A DNA stretch of 64,000 nt from Actinotignum schaalii_C (GTDB lineage Bacteria > Actinomycetota > Actinomycetes > Actinomycetales > Actinomycetaceae). Made by a program: the position numbers and the translations under genes. Position 1 is the stretch's first letter. Each line of letters starts with the position of its first letter. Location of the stretch: assembly GCF_034119425.1 (NCBI RefSeq), contig NZ_JAWUEL010000007.1, positions 1 to 64,000 of the forward strand, read 5' to 3'. The notes below the pieces were generated by a model that worked only from the letters and a program-made list of their open reading frames with translations, did no database searches and was not told the origin of the DNA. Below are positions 36,907-45,516 of the stretch, piece after piece.

Positions 36907-37479
36907 ATGGCAAACGAACCGGTCATTACGATCGTCGGTAACCTCACCGCCGATCCGGAAATGCGTTTCACGTCAGGTGGTGTGGCGGTCGCGAGCTTCA
37001 CGGTTGCTTCCACCCCGCGCAAGCGCAATGCCCAAACAGACCAGTGGGAAGATGGCGAACCAATGTTCGTGCGGTGCTCGGCGTGGCGGGACTACGCGGA
37101 GAACGTCGCCGAATCGCTGTCGAAGGGCATGCGCGTGCTGGTAACGGGCCGACTTACGGTCAACCGTTACCAGACCCAGAACGGAGAACAGCGCGAAGGT
37201 CTGGAACTTCAGGTTGATGAAATCGGGCCCTCGCTGCGCTACGCCAAGGCCCAGGTCACGAAAACCAGTGGCGGCGGTAATTACAACCGCGGCAACCAGG
37301 GTGGCTACGGCCAGAACCCGGGCGGTCAGGGTGCGCCAAGCGGCCAGGGCGGGCAGGGCTCCTACGGGGGTCAGGCCAGCTACAACGCCCCGCAGGGCGG
37401 CTCGGCTTACGATCCGTGGAGCCAGCAGCCGCAAGCCCCGCAGGGCGGTTCCGCCTTTGACGATATGCCCCCGTTCTAA
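36907..37479 (+). CDS. ssb: Single-stranded DNA-binding protein
   Basis: SSB coats single-stranded DNA and recruits repair and replication partners. The 190-residue protein has the OB-fold core (about 1-115; ITIVGNLTADPEMRFTSGGV, VRCSAWRDYAENVAESLSKG), a Gly/Gln/Asn-rich flexible linker and the acidic tip DDMPPF that binds partner proteins. It lies between rpsF and rpsR, which marks it as the main replicative SSB. Confidence 0.97.
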   Translation: MANEPVITIVGNLTADPEMRFTSGGVAVASFTVASTPRKRNAQTDQWEDGEPMFVRCSAWRDYAENVAESLSKGMRVLVTGRLTVNRYQTQNGEQREGLELQVDEIGPSLRYAKAQVTKTSGGGNYNRGNQGGYGQNPGGQGAPSGQGGQGSYGGQASYNAPQGGSAYDPWSQQPQAPQGGSAFDDMPPF

Positions 37480-37483
37480 ATTT

Positions 37484-37611
37484 TCGTCTAGATTTCCGTT
37501 CTAGATTTTCGGGACTACGCACACACCAGTTATTGACATTTTGACTCGGGCTACCGCCCCGCAGCGCGCCGCACAGTGTGACACGCGGGATTCGCGGGAT
37601 TCGCGGGAATT
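37484..37611 (+). repeat. Short repeats in the ssb-rpsR gap
   Basis: Two kinds of short repeat occur here: three variants of TCTAGATTTTCG (about 37478-37510) and about three tandem copies of the 9-mer CGCGGGATT (37584-37610). Between them is TTGACATTTTGACT, a possible promoter element for rpsR. No function is evident. Confidence 0.4.
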
Positions 37612-37649
37612 GCGCTAGGCACGGGTCGCAGCAACATTAGGAGAAAACT

Positions 37650-37889
37650 ATGGCGAAGGGACATCTTCGCAAGCCGTTGAAGCGGAAGACCGCTCCGGTG
37701 AAGGCCATCAAGGTTGGCAATATTGACTACAAGGACACCGCTACGCTGCGCAAGTTCATTTCGGACCGCGGCAAGATCCGCGCCCGCCGCGTGACCGGTG
37801 TCAACGTTCAGGAGCAGCGCAAGATCGCCAAGGCGATTAAGAACGCCCGTGAGATGGCTCTGCTTCCCTACTCGAGCAACGCTCGCTAA
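37650..37889 (+). CDS. rpsR: 30S ribosomal protein S18
   Basis: S18 of 79 residues: KVGNIDYKDTATLRKFISDR with the basic core GKIRARRVTGVNVQEQRKIA. No zinc-binding CxxC is visible, so it is the Cys-free form. AGGAG precedes the ATG. The gene ends 11 bp before rplI. Confidence 0.97.
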   Translation: MAKGHLRKPLKRKTAPVKAIKVGNIDYKDTATLRKFISDRGKIRARRVTGVNVQEQRKIAKAIKNAREMALLPYSSNAR

Positions 37890-37900
37890 GGAGGCACATA

Positions 37901-38356
37901 ATGAAGCTCATTCTTACGCACGACGTCGAACGCCTCGGCACCGCCGGTGACGTTGTCACCGTCAAGGACGGCTACGGCCGTAACTACCTGCTGCCGCGCG
38001 GCTACGCCACTCCGTGGACCAAGGGTGCCCAGAAGCAGATCGACCAGATGGCCGAAGCGCGCCGCAAGCGCTCCATCACCGATCTGGAAGCCGCGCACGC
38101 GCTGCGCGATGCGCTTAACGAAGCCGTGGTGCAGGTGAAGAAGGCCGCCGGCGAAAACGGCCGCCTCTTCGGTGCGGTGACCTCCAAGGACATCGCCGAA
38201 GCCGCCACCGAAACCGTGGGCAAGCCGGTGGACAAGCGTTGGATCACGCTTGCTTCCCCGATCAAGTCCCTGGGCAGCTACACCGCCAAGGTGCGGGTGC
38301 ATGAGGATGTCACGGCATCCCTTCAGGTGGATGTGCTGCGCGCACCCAAGAAGTAA
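37901..38356 (+). CDS. rplI: 50S ribosomal protein L9
   Basis: L9 of 151 residues, with the N-terminal RNA-binding domain MKLILTHDVERLGTAGDVVT and YGRNYLLPRGYATPWTKGAQ, a connecting helix and the C-terminal domain. GGAGG precedes the ATG. A strong terminator follows at 38386. Confidence 0.97.
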   Translation: MKLILTHDVERLGTAGDVVTVKDGYGRNYLLPRGYATPWTKGAQKQIDQMAEARRKRSITDLEAAHALRDALNEAVVQVKKAAGENGRLFGAVTSKDIAEAATETVGKPVDKRWITLASPIKSLGSYTAKVRVHEDVTASLQVDVLRAPKK

Positions 38357-38385
38357 TAGCTGATAGCTAGCTGATCAGCACGCGA

Positions 38386-38424
38386 AGGCGGGGGAGAACC
38401 GGATGTGGTCTCCCCCGCCTTTGT
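38386..38424 (+). terminator. Terminator of the rpsF-rplI block
   Basis: A perfect 12-bp stem, AGGCGGGGGAGA (38386-38397) pairing with TCTCCCCCGCCT (38409-38420), is followed by TTTG. It lies 30 bp after the rplI stop. Confidence 0.85.
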
Positions 38425-38613
38425 GCTGCCCGGGCAAGTTTCGTGCCGCCGCTGCTACCGTGCCACTTGCCGTACAACACCTGTCCGCACTCCCACGGTC
38501 TCCACGAGTACGAGTCACGGGCCACGCGTCACGGGCTCTACGAATCACGGGCCCCGAGTCACCGTCCACACGAACCTCAGAAATCACACCAGCACCTGCG
38601 AGGGTGCTAGGTC

Positions 38614-38664
38614 TTTTCGGAGGTGTACTTCGTATGTACGACATCCGCAGTACACCCCGGAAAA
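38614..38664. repeat. Imperfect inverted repeat downstream of the MATE gene
   Basis: TTTTCGGAGGTGTACT (38614-38629) pairs with AGTACACCCCGGAAAA (38649-38664) at 14 of 16 positions, across a 19-nt loop. It lies 47 bp beyond the MATE stop codon and could terminate its transcript, although no T-run longer than four follows the stem. Confidence 0.4.
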
Positions 38665-38710
38665 CACATACCGGGTCCGGCGCCCTACCTCCCCGGCCCT
38701 GGGCCATGGC

Positions 38711-40144
38711 CTAGCTCGAGCTCCCGAGCTGCACCCACTTTTCCCCGCGTACCCGCAGGTACATGGGCAGGGCCCGGGCGCTCATGCACACCCCGGCATA
38801 GCCGATCCACAGCCAGATGAATCCCGGCTGTCCGGATGTCCATTCCAGCAGAGCGAGCACCATAGGCCCGTACAGGGCAAGGGGAATAAACATCATCCAC
38901 GCCAGGGTCGTCAGATCACCCGCGCCAATGAGGACGCCGTCGAGAATAAATGCCACCGAGGCGATGGGGAAAAATACCGCAATCACGAGGAGGCCCCAGA
39001 AAGCCAGCCAGCGCACGTCCCCCGCGGTGCTCATAATCCGCACGATAAGAGGTGAGGTGAGAACGGTGGCGGCCCCCAGTACAGCACCGACGCTCATACC
39101 GCGGCTCAGGCAGCGCCCGAGCACTACCCGCAGGCGCGATTCATCACCGGCCCCGGAGGCTTGGCCCACGAGGATTTGCGCGGCCATGGCGAGGGCGTCC
39201 AGCCCGTAGGAGGCGAAATTCCAGATGGTCATGGTGATCTGGTTCGCGGCCAGCGCTTCGGTGCCGAGTTGGGTCGCCCCGGTTATTTGCAGCAGGATCA
39301 GCACGCGTAGCACCGCGGAACGCACGATGAGGGGCACGGAATCGTGGAGGGCGCGGAGCACACCCACTCCACGCGGTGCGAGCGGCGCGTGGTGCTCGCG
39401 CGCATGATGTACGACGACGCCGGTAAGGACCACGCCCATGACCGTTTGTGCCGCCGCGGTACCGATTCCGGCGCCGGCCAGGCCCAGCCCGGCCGGGTAG
39501 ATGAAAACGAAGTTGAGGGGAATATTGACGAGTGCGCCGAGTACCGAAACCTTGAAGGGGGTGGTGGTGTTCCCGAGCCCGCGCAGGGTTCCGGTGGCGG
39601 CGAGGACGACGAGCATACCGGGGAGCCCCGCGGCGGAGAAACGCAAATAGCGTGCCCCCTCGGTGATAACGACTCCCTCCGCCCCGAAGACCGCCAGAAT
39701 CTGGGGTGCCCAAATAGCCAGGATCGCTCCGAGCAGCACGCCCAGGGTACCGGCCAGCCAGAGCCCATCCATGCCCTGGGACAGGGCGGCTCTCATGCGG
39801 CCAGCTCCCACGTAGCGGGCGGTGGCGGAGGTGGTGGCGTAGGCCAGGAAAATGCACAGCCCCACGAGGGTGGTGAGAATTGTGGAGGCGAGGGCGAGGC
39901 CGGCAAGCGGCCCGGTACCCAGGTGGCCGACCATAACGGTATCCGTGGCGACGAGGAGTGGTTCGGCCAGGAGAGAACCGAGGGAGGGTAGGGCCAGGCG
40001 CGCGATCTCGCGGTCGATAGCGTGCTTGGTGGTGGGGGTCTTGGAGCTGGTCGTACCGGAGTCAGTGGTGTAGGACTCGTCTTTGTTGGCACTGTTTGTG
40101 CGGTCCCCAACGGGGCCGTCAGGATGCTTCTCGGGTGTCGTCAC
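38711..40144 (-). CDS. MATE family efflux transporter
   Basis: The 477-residue protein has about twelve membrane helices of the MATE/DinF type: LALPSLGSLLAEPLLVATDT and MVGHLGTGPLAGLALASTIL in the first half, and GTEALAANQITMTIWNF in the second. MATE pumps export drugs or metabolites with Na+ or H+. A Ser/Thr/Lys-rich N-terminal tail of about 40 residues precedes the first helix. GTG 40144 has no clear ribosome-binding site, so the true start may be internal. No SOS box is visible before it. Confidence 0.88.
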   Translation of the reverse strand: MTTPEKHPDGPVGDRTNSANKDESYTTDSGTTSSKTPTTKHAIDREIARLALPSLGSLLAEPLLVATDTVMVGHLGTGPLAGLALASTILTTLVGLCIFLAYATTSATARYVGAGRMRAALSQGMDGLWLAGTLGVLLGAILAIWAPQILAVFGAEGVVITEGARYLRFSAAGLPGMLVVLAATGTLRGLGNTTTPFKVSVLGALVNIPLNFVFIYPAGLGLAGAGIGTAAAQTVMGVVLTGVVVHHAREHHAPLAPRGVGVLRALHDSVPLIVRSAVLRVLILLQITGATQLGTEALAANQITMTIWNFASYGLDALAMAAQILVGQASGAGDESRLRVVLGRCLSRGMSVGAVLGAATVLTSPLIVRIMSTAGDVRWLAFWGLLVIAVFFPIASVAFILDGVLIGAGDLTTLAWMMFIPLALYGPMVLALLEWTSGQPGFIWLWIGYAGVCMSARALPMYLRVRGEKWVQLGSSS

Positions 40145-40518
40145 GTCCGCAAGCTTAGCCGAGCCCGGGAGGGTCGTCCGGAACCGGTGCTACCAACCAA
40201 AGGCGATGAGTACTTGAGGAAAGCCTCAACGTGATCGACATCACCGCATATGTGTGTGGAGAACTCGAAGTCATATCTTTCCACAGTTGTGGACAAACTT
40301 GGGGACGGGATACCGGGGATTTCCCCCACTCCATCCACAGTTGTGGATAGTTGTGGGTACAAATGGTGAACAATCCCCAAGCTATCCACAGTTTGTCCAC
40401 CGGTTATGCACGGATCCACCGGCGTGTTTACACATCCGCGCAGGAGAATTAACTTGAAATTCACCTCGTAAACGGGTTACGAAAGCCAGTGGAGATCTAT
40501 CGCCGAGAAAGGGAAGCT
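40145..40518. promoter_or_regulatory. dnaB upstream region with a DnaA-box cluster
   Basis: In 374 bp between MATE and dnaB there are seven DnaA-box-like sites within 136 bp. Plus-strand sites lie at 40277-40285, 40331-40339, 40382-40390, 40393-40401 and 40404-40412. Minus-strand sites lie at 40288-40296 (exact TTGTCCACA) and 40342-40350. The 14-bp element TCCACAGTTGTGGA occurs twice (40280-40293 and 40334-40347), exactly 54 bp apart. Confidence 0.65.
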
Positions 40519-41883
40519 ATGTCCGTCGTCAATAACGGTGCAAAGATGCAGGGGTCATCTTTCGAACGTACCCCTCCCCAAAACCTCTCGGCGGAACAAT
40601 CTGTGTTGGGTGGAATGCTGCTCTCCAAAGATGCCATTGCCGATGTGGTGACCGTACTGACCGCCGATGATTTTTACCATCCCTCAAACGCCACGGTCTT
40701 CACGGTCATCCTGGAGCTTTTCGGGCGCGGGGAGCCGGCAGATGCCATTACCGTGGGCGCGGAACTCAAAAAACGCGGGGATCTTGAGCGTATCGGCGGG
40801 CTGCCGTATCTGCACACCCTGGTTGCTTCGGTGCCCACGGCTGCGAATGCCGGATATTACGCGAATATTGTGCGCGAACAATCCCAGCTGCGCGGCTTGG
40901 TGGAAGTGGGCACCCGCATCGCCCAGCTCGGCTACACTACCGACGGCGCGGATGTTATGGGCCTCATTAATATGGCGCAATCGGAGGTGTTTTCCCTCGG
41001 GCAATCGCGTGAGGCCACGGATTACGCCACGATGGCGGAAATCGTTCCCGGGCTTTTGGATGAGCTGGAGAAGAACGCGGAACGCGCGGGTCAATTAGAA
41101 GGTGTGGCCACCGGGTTTATTGACCTGGATGCCAAGCTCAACGGCCTGCGCGCCGGGCAGATGATTATTGTGGCGGCCCGCCCGGGTGCGGGTAAGTCCA
41201 CTCTGGCGATGGATTTTTGCCGGCAGGCAGCCATCCACAATCACCAACCGGTGGTCTACTTCTCCCTGGAAATGAACCGTACGGAGTTGTCGATGCGTTT
41301 GCTCGCTGCCGAAGCGGGAGTGTTCCAAGATCGCATGATTAAAGGTGAGATGACACAGCAGGATTGGGACAAAGTCGCCGGCGCCGTCGAACGTATTTCT
41401 ACCGCGCCGCTCATTGTGGATGATTCTCCGAATCTCACCTTGCCGGAAATCCGCGCGAAATCACGCCGGCTTAAGCAGCAGCACGATATTCAGATGATCG
41501 TGATTGACTACCTCCAGCTTTTGGCTTCGGCCGGGAAGGTTCCCGAATCGCGCCAGCAGGAAGTCTCGGAGTTTTCACGTTCGATTAAGTTGCTCGCTAA
41601 GGAATTGGAAATTCCTATTATTGCGGTGGCGCAGCTCAACCGTGATTCGGAAAAGCGTAATGATAAGCGCCCTCAGGTGGCTGACCTGCGTGAATCGGGT
41701 TCGTTGGAGCAGGATGCCGACGTCGTCCTTCTTATCCACCGCGATGATATGTACCATCAGGATTCTGAGAAGGCCGGCCTGGCGGAAGTCATTATTGGCA
41801 AGCAGCGTTCCGGACCTACCGGCACCGTGGAAGTGGCTTTCCAGGGCCATTACGCGCGTTTCGCGAACCTCGCGGAAAACTAA
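40519..41883 (+). CDS. dnaB: Replicative DNA helicase DnaB
   Basis: DnaB unwinds DNA ahead of the replisome. From ATG 40519 the protein is 454 residues (ATG 40489 is also in frame). The N-terminal domain (PPQNLSAEQSVLGGMLLSKD) and the RecA-like domain with Walker A ARPGAGKSTLAMD, YFSLEMNRTELSMRL, Walker B IQMIVIDYLQLL and SGSLEQDADVVLLIHRDD are intact. There is no intein. It follows the rplI block as in most actinobacteria and is preceded by a DnaA-box cluster. Confidence 0.97.
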   Translation: MSVVNNGAKMQGSSFERTPPQNLSAEQSVLGGMLLSKDAIADVVTVLTADDFYHPSNATVFTVILELFGRGEPADAITVGAELKKRGDLERIGGLPYLHTLVASVPTAANAGYYANIVREQSQLRGLVEVGTRIAQLGYTTDGADVMGLINMAQSEVFSLGQSREATDYATMAEIVPGLLDELEKNAERAGQLEGVATGFIDLDAKLNGLRAGQMIIVAARPGAGKSTLAMDFCRQAAIHNHQPVVYFSLEMNRTELSMRLLAAEAGVFQDRMIKGEMTQQDWDKVAGAVERISTAPLIVDDSPNLTLPEIRAKSRRLKQQHDIQMIVIDYLQLLASAGKVPESRQQEVSEFSRSIKLLAKELEIPIIAVAQLNRDSEKRNDKRPQVADLRESGSLEQDADVVLLIHRDDMYHQDSEKAGLAEVIIGKQRSGPTGTVEVAFQGHYARFANLAEN

Positions 41884-41899
41884 GCCTGTGGAGCAAAAT

Positions 41900-41953
41900 C
41901 GCGGGGGTACCGCTGCCGATCTGCAACGCACCCCCGCGTAAAATACTTTTTCT
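41900..41953. terminator. Bidirectional terminator between dnaB and the serine hydrolase gene
   Basis: CGCGGGGGT (41900-41908) pairs perfectly with ACCCCCGCG (41930-41938). TAAAATACTTTTTC follows on the plus strand and ATTTTGC on the minus strand. It lies between two convergent genes. Confidence 0.65.
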
Positions 41954-41980
41954 ACCATCGGCACTCTGCCGCTGGGTTAG

Positions 41981-43204
41981 CTAAGCTAACTCGAGGCTGT
42001 CCCGTACCGCGGCCAGGAGCCGGCAGACGCGCGCCTGCGGCAGTGGCTCGGAGGAAAGCTGGTTTTCCACGTAGGAGAAGGAGATCCCGGTGCCCGGGTC
42101 CGCGAAGGAAAGGCAGCCGCCGCGCCCGTTGTGCCCGAAGCTGCCGCGGGAGAGCATGGGTTCGCGCTGGCTACCCAGCTGGAAGACCAGCCCGTAGCGG
42201 GAGGTCGAATCGCAGAGGACTTCGTCGAAGCCTTCGGCACGGGTGGCCGATACCGCGGTAATGAGCTCGGCATCGTAGCGCGCATAGCGCCCATCGCAGA
42301 ACATCGCGTAGAGGGTTGCCAAGGAGAGCGCATCAGCATGCCCGTTAATAGAGGGCATTTCCGCATCGAGGAAATGCGGGTCGGTGATGGCCGAATCGGT
42401 ATCCTTCGGGGATTGGTAGGCGTAGGAGGTTGTGGACTTCGGATCGGCCTGGGCCTGGCGCAGCGCCCCGCCCCAGCCCTGGGTGCGAGGCCCCCAGAAA
42501 TGCTTGGCGATGCGCGACCGCTCAGATTCGGGGCAACCGATCCACACAGAAAGGTTGAGGGGCGCGCGGAAGTTTTCTTCCAGGTAGTGCTTCGGGGTGA
42601 GGCCAGAAACCCGCCGCACCAGCTCCCCGGCCAGATAGCCCATGGAGAGTGCGTGGTAGCCGTGTTTCGTTCCGGGCTCCCAGCGCGGGGCCTGTGCGGC
42701 GAGCTCGGACGTAATAAGATCCCAGTCGAAAAGCGCGCTCGCGGGCAGAATATGGTCAAAACCGGGCAGGCCGGCGGAGTGGCTGGCCAGCTGACTCACC
42801 CGAATATCTTCTTTGCCATTGGCGGCAAATTCGGGCCAATAGTCTGCTACCCGGGCATCCGGATCGATAAGCCCGCGTGCCACGCAATCCGCGAAGCAAA
42901 TCCCGGTCAGGCCTTTCGTTTGGGAGAAAATAAGCTGCACCGCGTTATCCGGGTAGGGTATGCGCTCTGTGATCGGATCTTCAACGACGGCGCCATCGGC
43001 CACGCCGCCCCCGGTATTTGCACCGGCGGGCGGGTTCCAGCCCCCGTAAATATTGACCACGGGTTCGCCGTGCCAGAGGACCGCGATTTGCCCGCCGCGA
43101 TCTTGGTTGGTGGCGATGGAGGCGGCGAAAGCGTCCACCACCCGTGCAAATTCCGGGGCGTAGGAGCCGTGAATGGAATCGCGCGCCTGCGTGAATGTTG
43201 TCAT
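41981..43204 (-). CDS. Serine hydrolase of the class C beta-lactamase/esterase (EstB-like) family
   Basis: The 407-residue protein has the beta-lactamase-fold nucleophile motif SQTK (in VQLIFSQTKGLTG), a YHA motif in TKHGYHALSMGYLAGELV in the place of the catalytic Tyr, and GHNGRGG in place of the KTG box. These traits are typical of family VIII esterases rather than true beta-lactamases. No signal peptide is visible, so it is probably cytoplasmic. Its ATG overlaps the HD-domain gene stop (ATGA) and is preceded by AAGGAGG, indicating an operon. Confidence 0.85.
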   Translation of the reverse strand: MTTFTQARDSIHGSYAPEFARVVDAFAASIATNQDRGGQIAVLWHGEPVVNIYGGWNPPAGANTGGGVADGAVVEDPITERIPYPDNAVQLIFSQTKGLTGICFADCVARGLIDPDARVADYWPEFAANGKEDIRVSQLASHSAGLPGFDHILPASALFDWDLITSELAAQAPRWEPGTKHGYHALSMGYLAGELVRRVSGLTPKHYLEENFRAPLNLSVWIGCPESERSRIAKHFWGPRTQGWGGALRQAQADPKSTTSYAYQSPKDTDSAITDPHFLDAEMPSINGHADALSLATLYAMFCDGRYARYDAELITAVSATRAEGFDEVLCDSTSRYGLVFQLGSQREPMLSRGSFGHNGRGGCLSFADPGTGISFSYVENQLSSEPLPQARVCRLLAAVRDSLELA

Positions 43205-43923
43205 GGATTCCTCCTTGAGTGCGCCGAGGGTAGTGATTTTCCCTCGGCAAGGTCCATATACGGGTGCGCGGTGGCTAGCTGCTCACGCATCCGGGAAAAG
43301 TAATACTCCTGAAATTCCAGTGCTTCAATCCAGAGGCGTTGCGCGCTGCGGGTGGCGCAGTGGTAGTTACGTTCGCGCCCCAGGCGCGCCAGGTATCCGT
43401 CAATAAAATCGAGTTGCTCGGGCAGTGGCATGGCGTCCATATTGTGATACAGCAGGGTGTCGTGGATGCGGTAGACGCTGAAACGGTCCACGTTATCGCA
43501 GTCCCCGACCGATCGCGCGAGCACGCTGGCCTCCGCCGGATATTCGCGCTGGCCGCGATATTCGGGAGAATCTTCCGGATATTCACTGCGGCCATCGGTG
43601 TGCATAGCGATGCCCTGGCAGATCTCCGTGACCTCCGCTTCCGGCATGCCCAGGCTTTCCAAAAAGGGGCGCACGATTCGCGCGCCGGCCCGGCCGTGAT
43701 CCACCGGCCGCGTGGAATCAAATTTCCCGATATCGTGCAGCAGGCAGGCAATTTCGAGGGTATCTACCGCGAGGCCTTCGGACATCGCGACTCCGCGCCC
43801 GATGGCCGCCACCCGCAAACAGTGTTCATAGCGATAGCGGCGGGCGCGCGGGCTGGCCGGGGCACCTTCCAGGTGCTGACGCAGGAACGCGAGGGCGGGG
43901 CGCAGATACGGATTCGTTGTCAC
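43201..43923 (-). CDS. HD-domain phosphohydrolase
   Basis: The 240-residue HD superfamily protein has His and Asp ligands in RYEHCLRVAAIGRGVA, CLLHDIGKFD and further on AMHTDGRSEYP and GDCDNVDRFSVYRI. Such proteins hydrolyse nucleotides or phosphomonoesters; substrate unknown. It starts at GTG 43923, where CACAAT lies six bases upstream and no ribosome-binding site is seen, suggesting a leaderless transcript. It overlaps the esterase-like gene by 4 bp. Confidence 0.85.
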   Translation of the reverse strand: MTTNPYLRPALAFLRQHLEGAPASPRARRYRYEHCLRVAAIGRGVAMSEGLAVDTLEIACLLHDIGKFDSTRPVDHGRAGARIVRPFLESLGMPEAEVTEICQGIAMHTDGRSEYPEDSPEYRGQREYPAEASVLARSVGDCDNVDRFSVYRIHDTLLYHNMDAMPLPEQLDFIDGYLARLGRERNYHCATRSAQRLWIEALEFQEYYFSRMREQLATAHPYMDLAEGKSLPSAHSRRNP

Positions 43924-43962
43924 GTTTCTATTGTGGCACGCCGTGCCAGCTCCCTTCCGTAC

Positions 43963-44532
43963 TTAAGTGCTACGACGACGCCGTTTACGCACCCGGCGCG
44001 TCACTACCCGCGCCAGGTAAATCTCCACCGCGCCCAATTCCCAGAAAAGGGCTTTCGGGGTGGTGGAAGGCGCGAGGCTGGCCCCGCGCATGACCGGGGT
44101 AAATCCGAATTTCACCGCGAAGTACCGGGCGCGGGGCACGTGCTGCCAGGAGGTCACGATGACCGCGGCGATGGTGCCATCGGGCAGTAGCCCGGGAACC
44201 GGATCGTACCGGCGGAGCAGCGCTGCGCAGTCTCCCATATTTTCTTCGGTGGTGCGCGAGTGGCTTTCTGCCAAGATCGCGCTGCGCGGCACTCCACGAG
44301 AGGCAAGCCAGGAGGCCATGACCTGGGCTTCGCTGGGCACTCCGGGTGAGGCCCGCCCACCCGAGCAGATGAGGGCGGGGCGTGCCCCGCGCGAGTACGC
44401 GTAGCGATATTCAGCCAGGGCCCGTGCAAGGCGGCGTTTCAAACTACCGCTGGGTAGATACCCCAGGCGGGTGTGCACGATCCGGCCGCCCAGCACAATA
44501 ATGACCGGAACGGCCGGATCGATGCCGGACAT
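43963..44532 (-). CDS. YdcF family (DUF218) protein
   Basis: The 189-residue protein matches the DUF218/YdcF fold: VIIVLGGRIVHTRLGYLPSG, LICSGGRASPGVPSEAQVMA, ILAESHSRTTEENMGDCAAL and VIVTSWQHVPRARYFAVKFG. Members are membrane-associated proteins of unclear role, some linked to envelope metabolism (SanA-like). The C-terminus is very basic (RRVRKRRRRST). It starts 3 bp after the kinase gene stop, so the two are coupled. Confidence 0.85.
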   Translation of the reverse strand: MSGIDPAVPVIIVLGGRIVHTRLGYLPSGSLKRRLARALAEYRYAYSRGARPALICSGGRASPGVPSEAQVMASWLASRGVPRSAILAESHSRTTEENMGDCAALLRRYDPVPGLLPDGTIAAVIVTSWQHVPRARYFAVKFGFTPVMRGASLAPSTTPKALFWELGAVEIYLARVVTRRVRKRRRRST

Positions 44533-44535
44533 GGC

Positions 44536-45339
44536 CTAGTCCTGATCCCGGTAAGCACCCTGCCACACGGTGGCAAAGGGAGTATTAGCTTCTACGCGAG
44601 CCTTGATACCGGCGGTCACCATATCCTTGGCACGCTGCACGGCTTCGTGGATCTCCACACCCTTAGCCAGTTCCGCGGTGATGGCGGCGGCCAGGGTGCA
44701 GCCGGCACCCGATACGCGCTCTTCACCGATCTTCGGGGCGCGGTACACGGTGGCTTTCTCACCATCCCAGAGCACATCCACGGCATCCGGTCCCGGGAAA
44801 TCAATCCCACCCTTGACCACCACGTACTTGGGGCCGAGCTCACCGATGCGCTTGGCAGCTTCGATGAGATCCTCCTCAGTTTCCAGCGTATCCAAGCCGG
44901 AGAGGGTACGAGCCTCAAAATTATTTGGGGTGGTGACGGTGGCGAAGGGAAGAATCTTAGTGCGCAGCGCATTATCGGTATCCAGTGCCTGGCCCGGTTC
45001 CTGACCCTTGCAGATGAGGACCGGATCCACCACCACATTGTCCCATTCCTGGGAAGCGAGCCCGGCGCGCACCGCCTCAATAGTATCCGGGTGGCCGAGC
45101 ATGCCGACCTTCGCGGTGCGAATGTTCTGGGAGCGCAGCGCCGCTTCCATCTGGGCGCTAATCACTTCCGGAGGGACGGGCACGAAGCGATGGTTCCAGT
45201 TATTGTTCGGGTCGAAGGACACGATACACGTGAGCGTGCCCATGCCGTACACCCCGAGCTGCTGGAAGGTCTTCAAATCAACTTGGAATCCAGCACCGCC
45301 GGTAGCTTCAGACCCGGCGATGGTGTATGCAAAATACAT
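44536..45339 (-). CDS. pdxK: Pyridoxine/hydroxymethylpyrimidine kinase (ribokinase fold)
   Basis: This 267-residue vitamin kinase has TIAGSEATGGAGFQVDLKTF at the N-terminus, VVVDPVLICKG, TTPNNFEARTLSGL and the C-terminal anion-hole motif VSGAGCTLAAAITAELAKG. The sequence is closest in style to the Gram-positive PdxK/ThiD-like pyridoxal kinases. ThiD activity (HMP kinase) is an alternative. AAGGAG precedes the ATG. The YdcF gene follows directly. Confidence 0.8.
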   Translation of the reverse strand: MYFAYTIAGSEATGGAGFQVDLKTFQQLGVYGMGTLTCIVSFDPNNNWNHRFVPVPPEVISAQMEAALRSQNIRTAKVGMLGHPDTIEAVRAGLASQEWDNVVVDPVLICKGQEPGQALDTDNALRTKILPFATVTTPNNFEARTLSGLDTLETEEDLIEAAKRIGELGPKYVVVKGGIDFPGPDAVDVLWDGEKATVYRAPKIGEERVSGAGCTLAAAITAELAKGVEIHEAVQRAKDMVTAGIKARVEANTPFATVWQGAYRDQD

Positions 45340-45516
45340 TCCGCTCCTTTTCCTTACGGGTTCCTGGCACGGTGACGTTCACCTGATATTGCGCCCCAAC
45401 CCACCGGGGCGTGACCTGCCTTTCACCACTTCTATGCTAGCGAAGGGCTACGCCATATTTATGGGGCGTTTTATGCGCTGGACATCAAAGTCTCGGCAAT
45501 TAGCCCAGCTCAGCCG

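Larger units (their letters stand above)
38357..38710. other. rplI-MATE convergent gap
   Basis: This 354-bp non-coding gap holds the rplI terminator, several imperfect TCACGGGC-type repeats (about 38513-38565) and an inverted repeat at 38614-38664. No coding frame is convincing. Confidence 0.6.

Noticed and set aside
41981..43204. Serine hydrolase as a beta-lactamase resistance gene
   Set aside because: The KTG box is replaced by a GHNG motif and there is no signal peptide, so it fits cytoplasmic esterases of the same fold rather than a drug-resistance enzyme.
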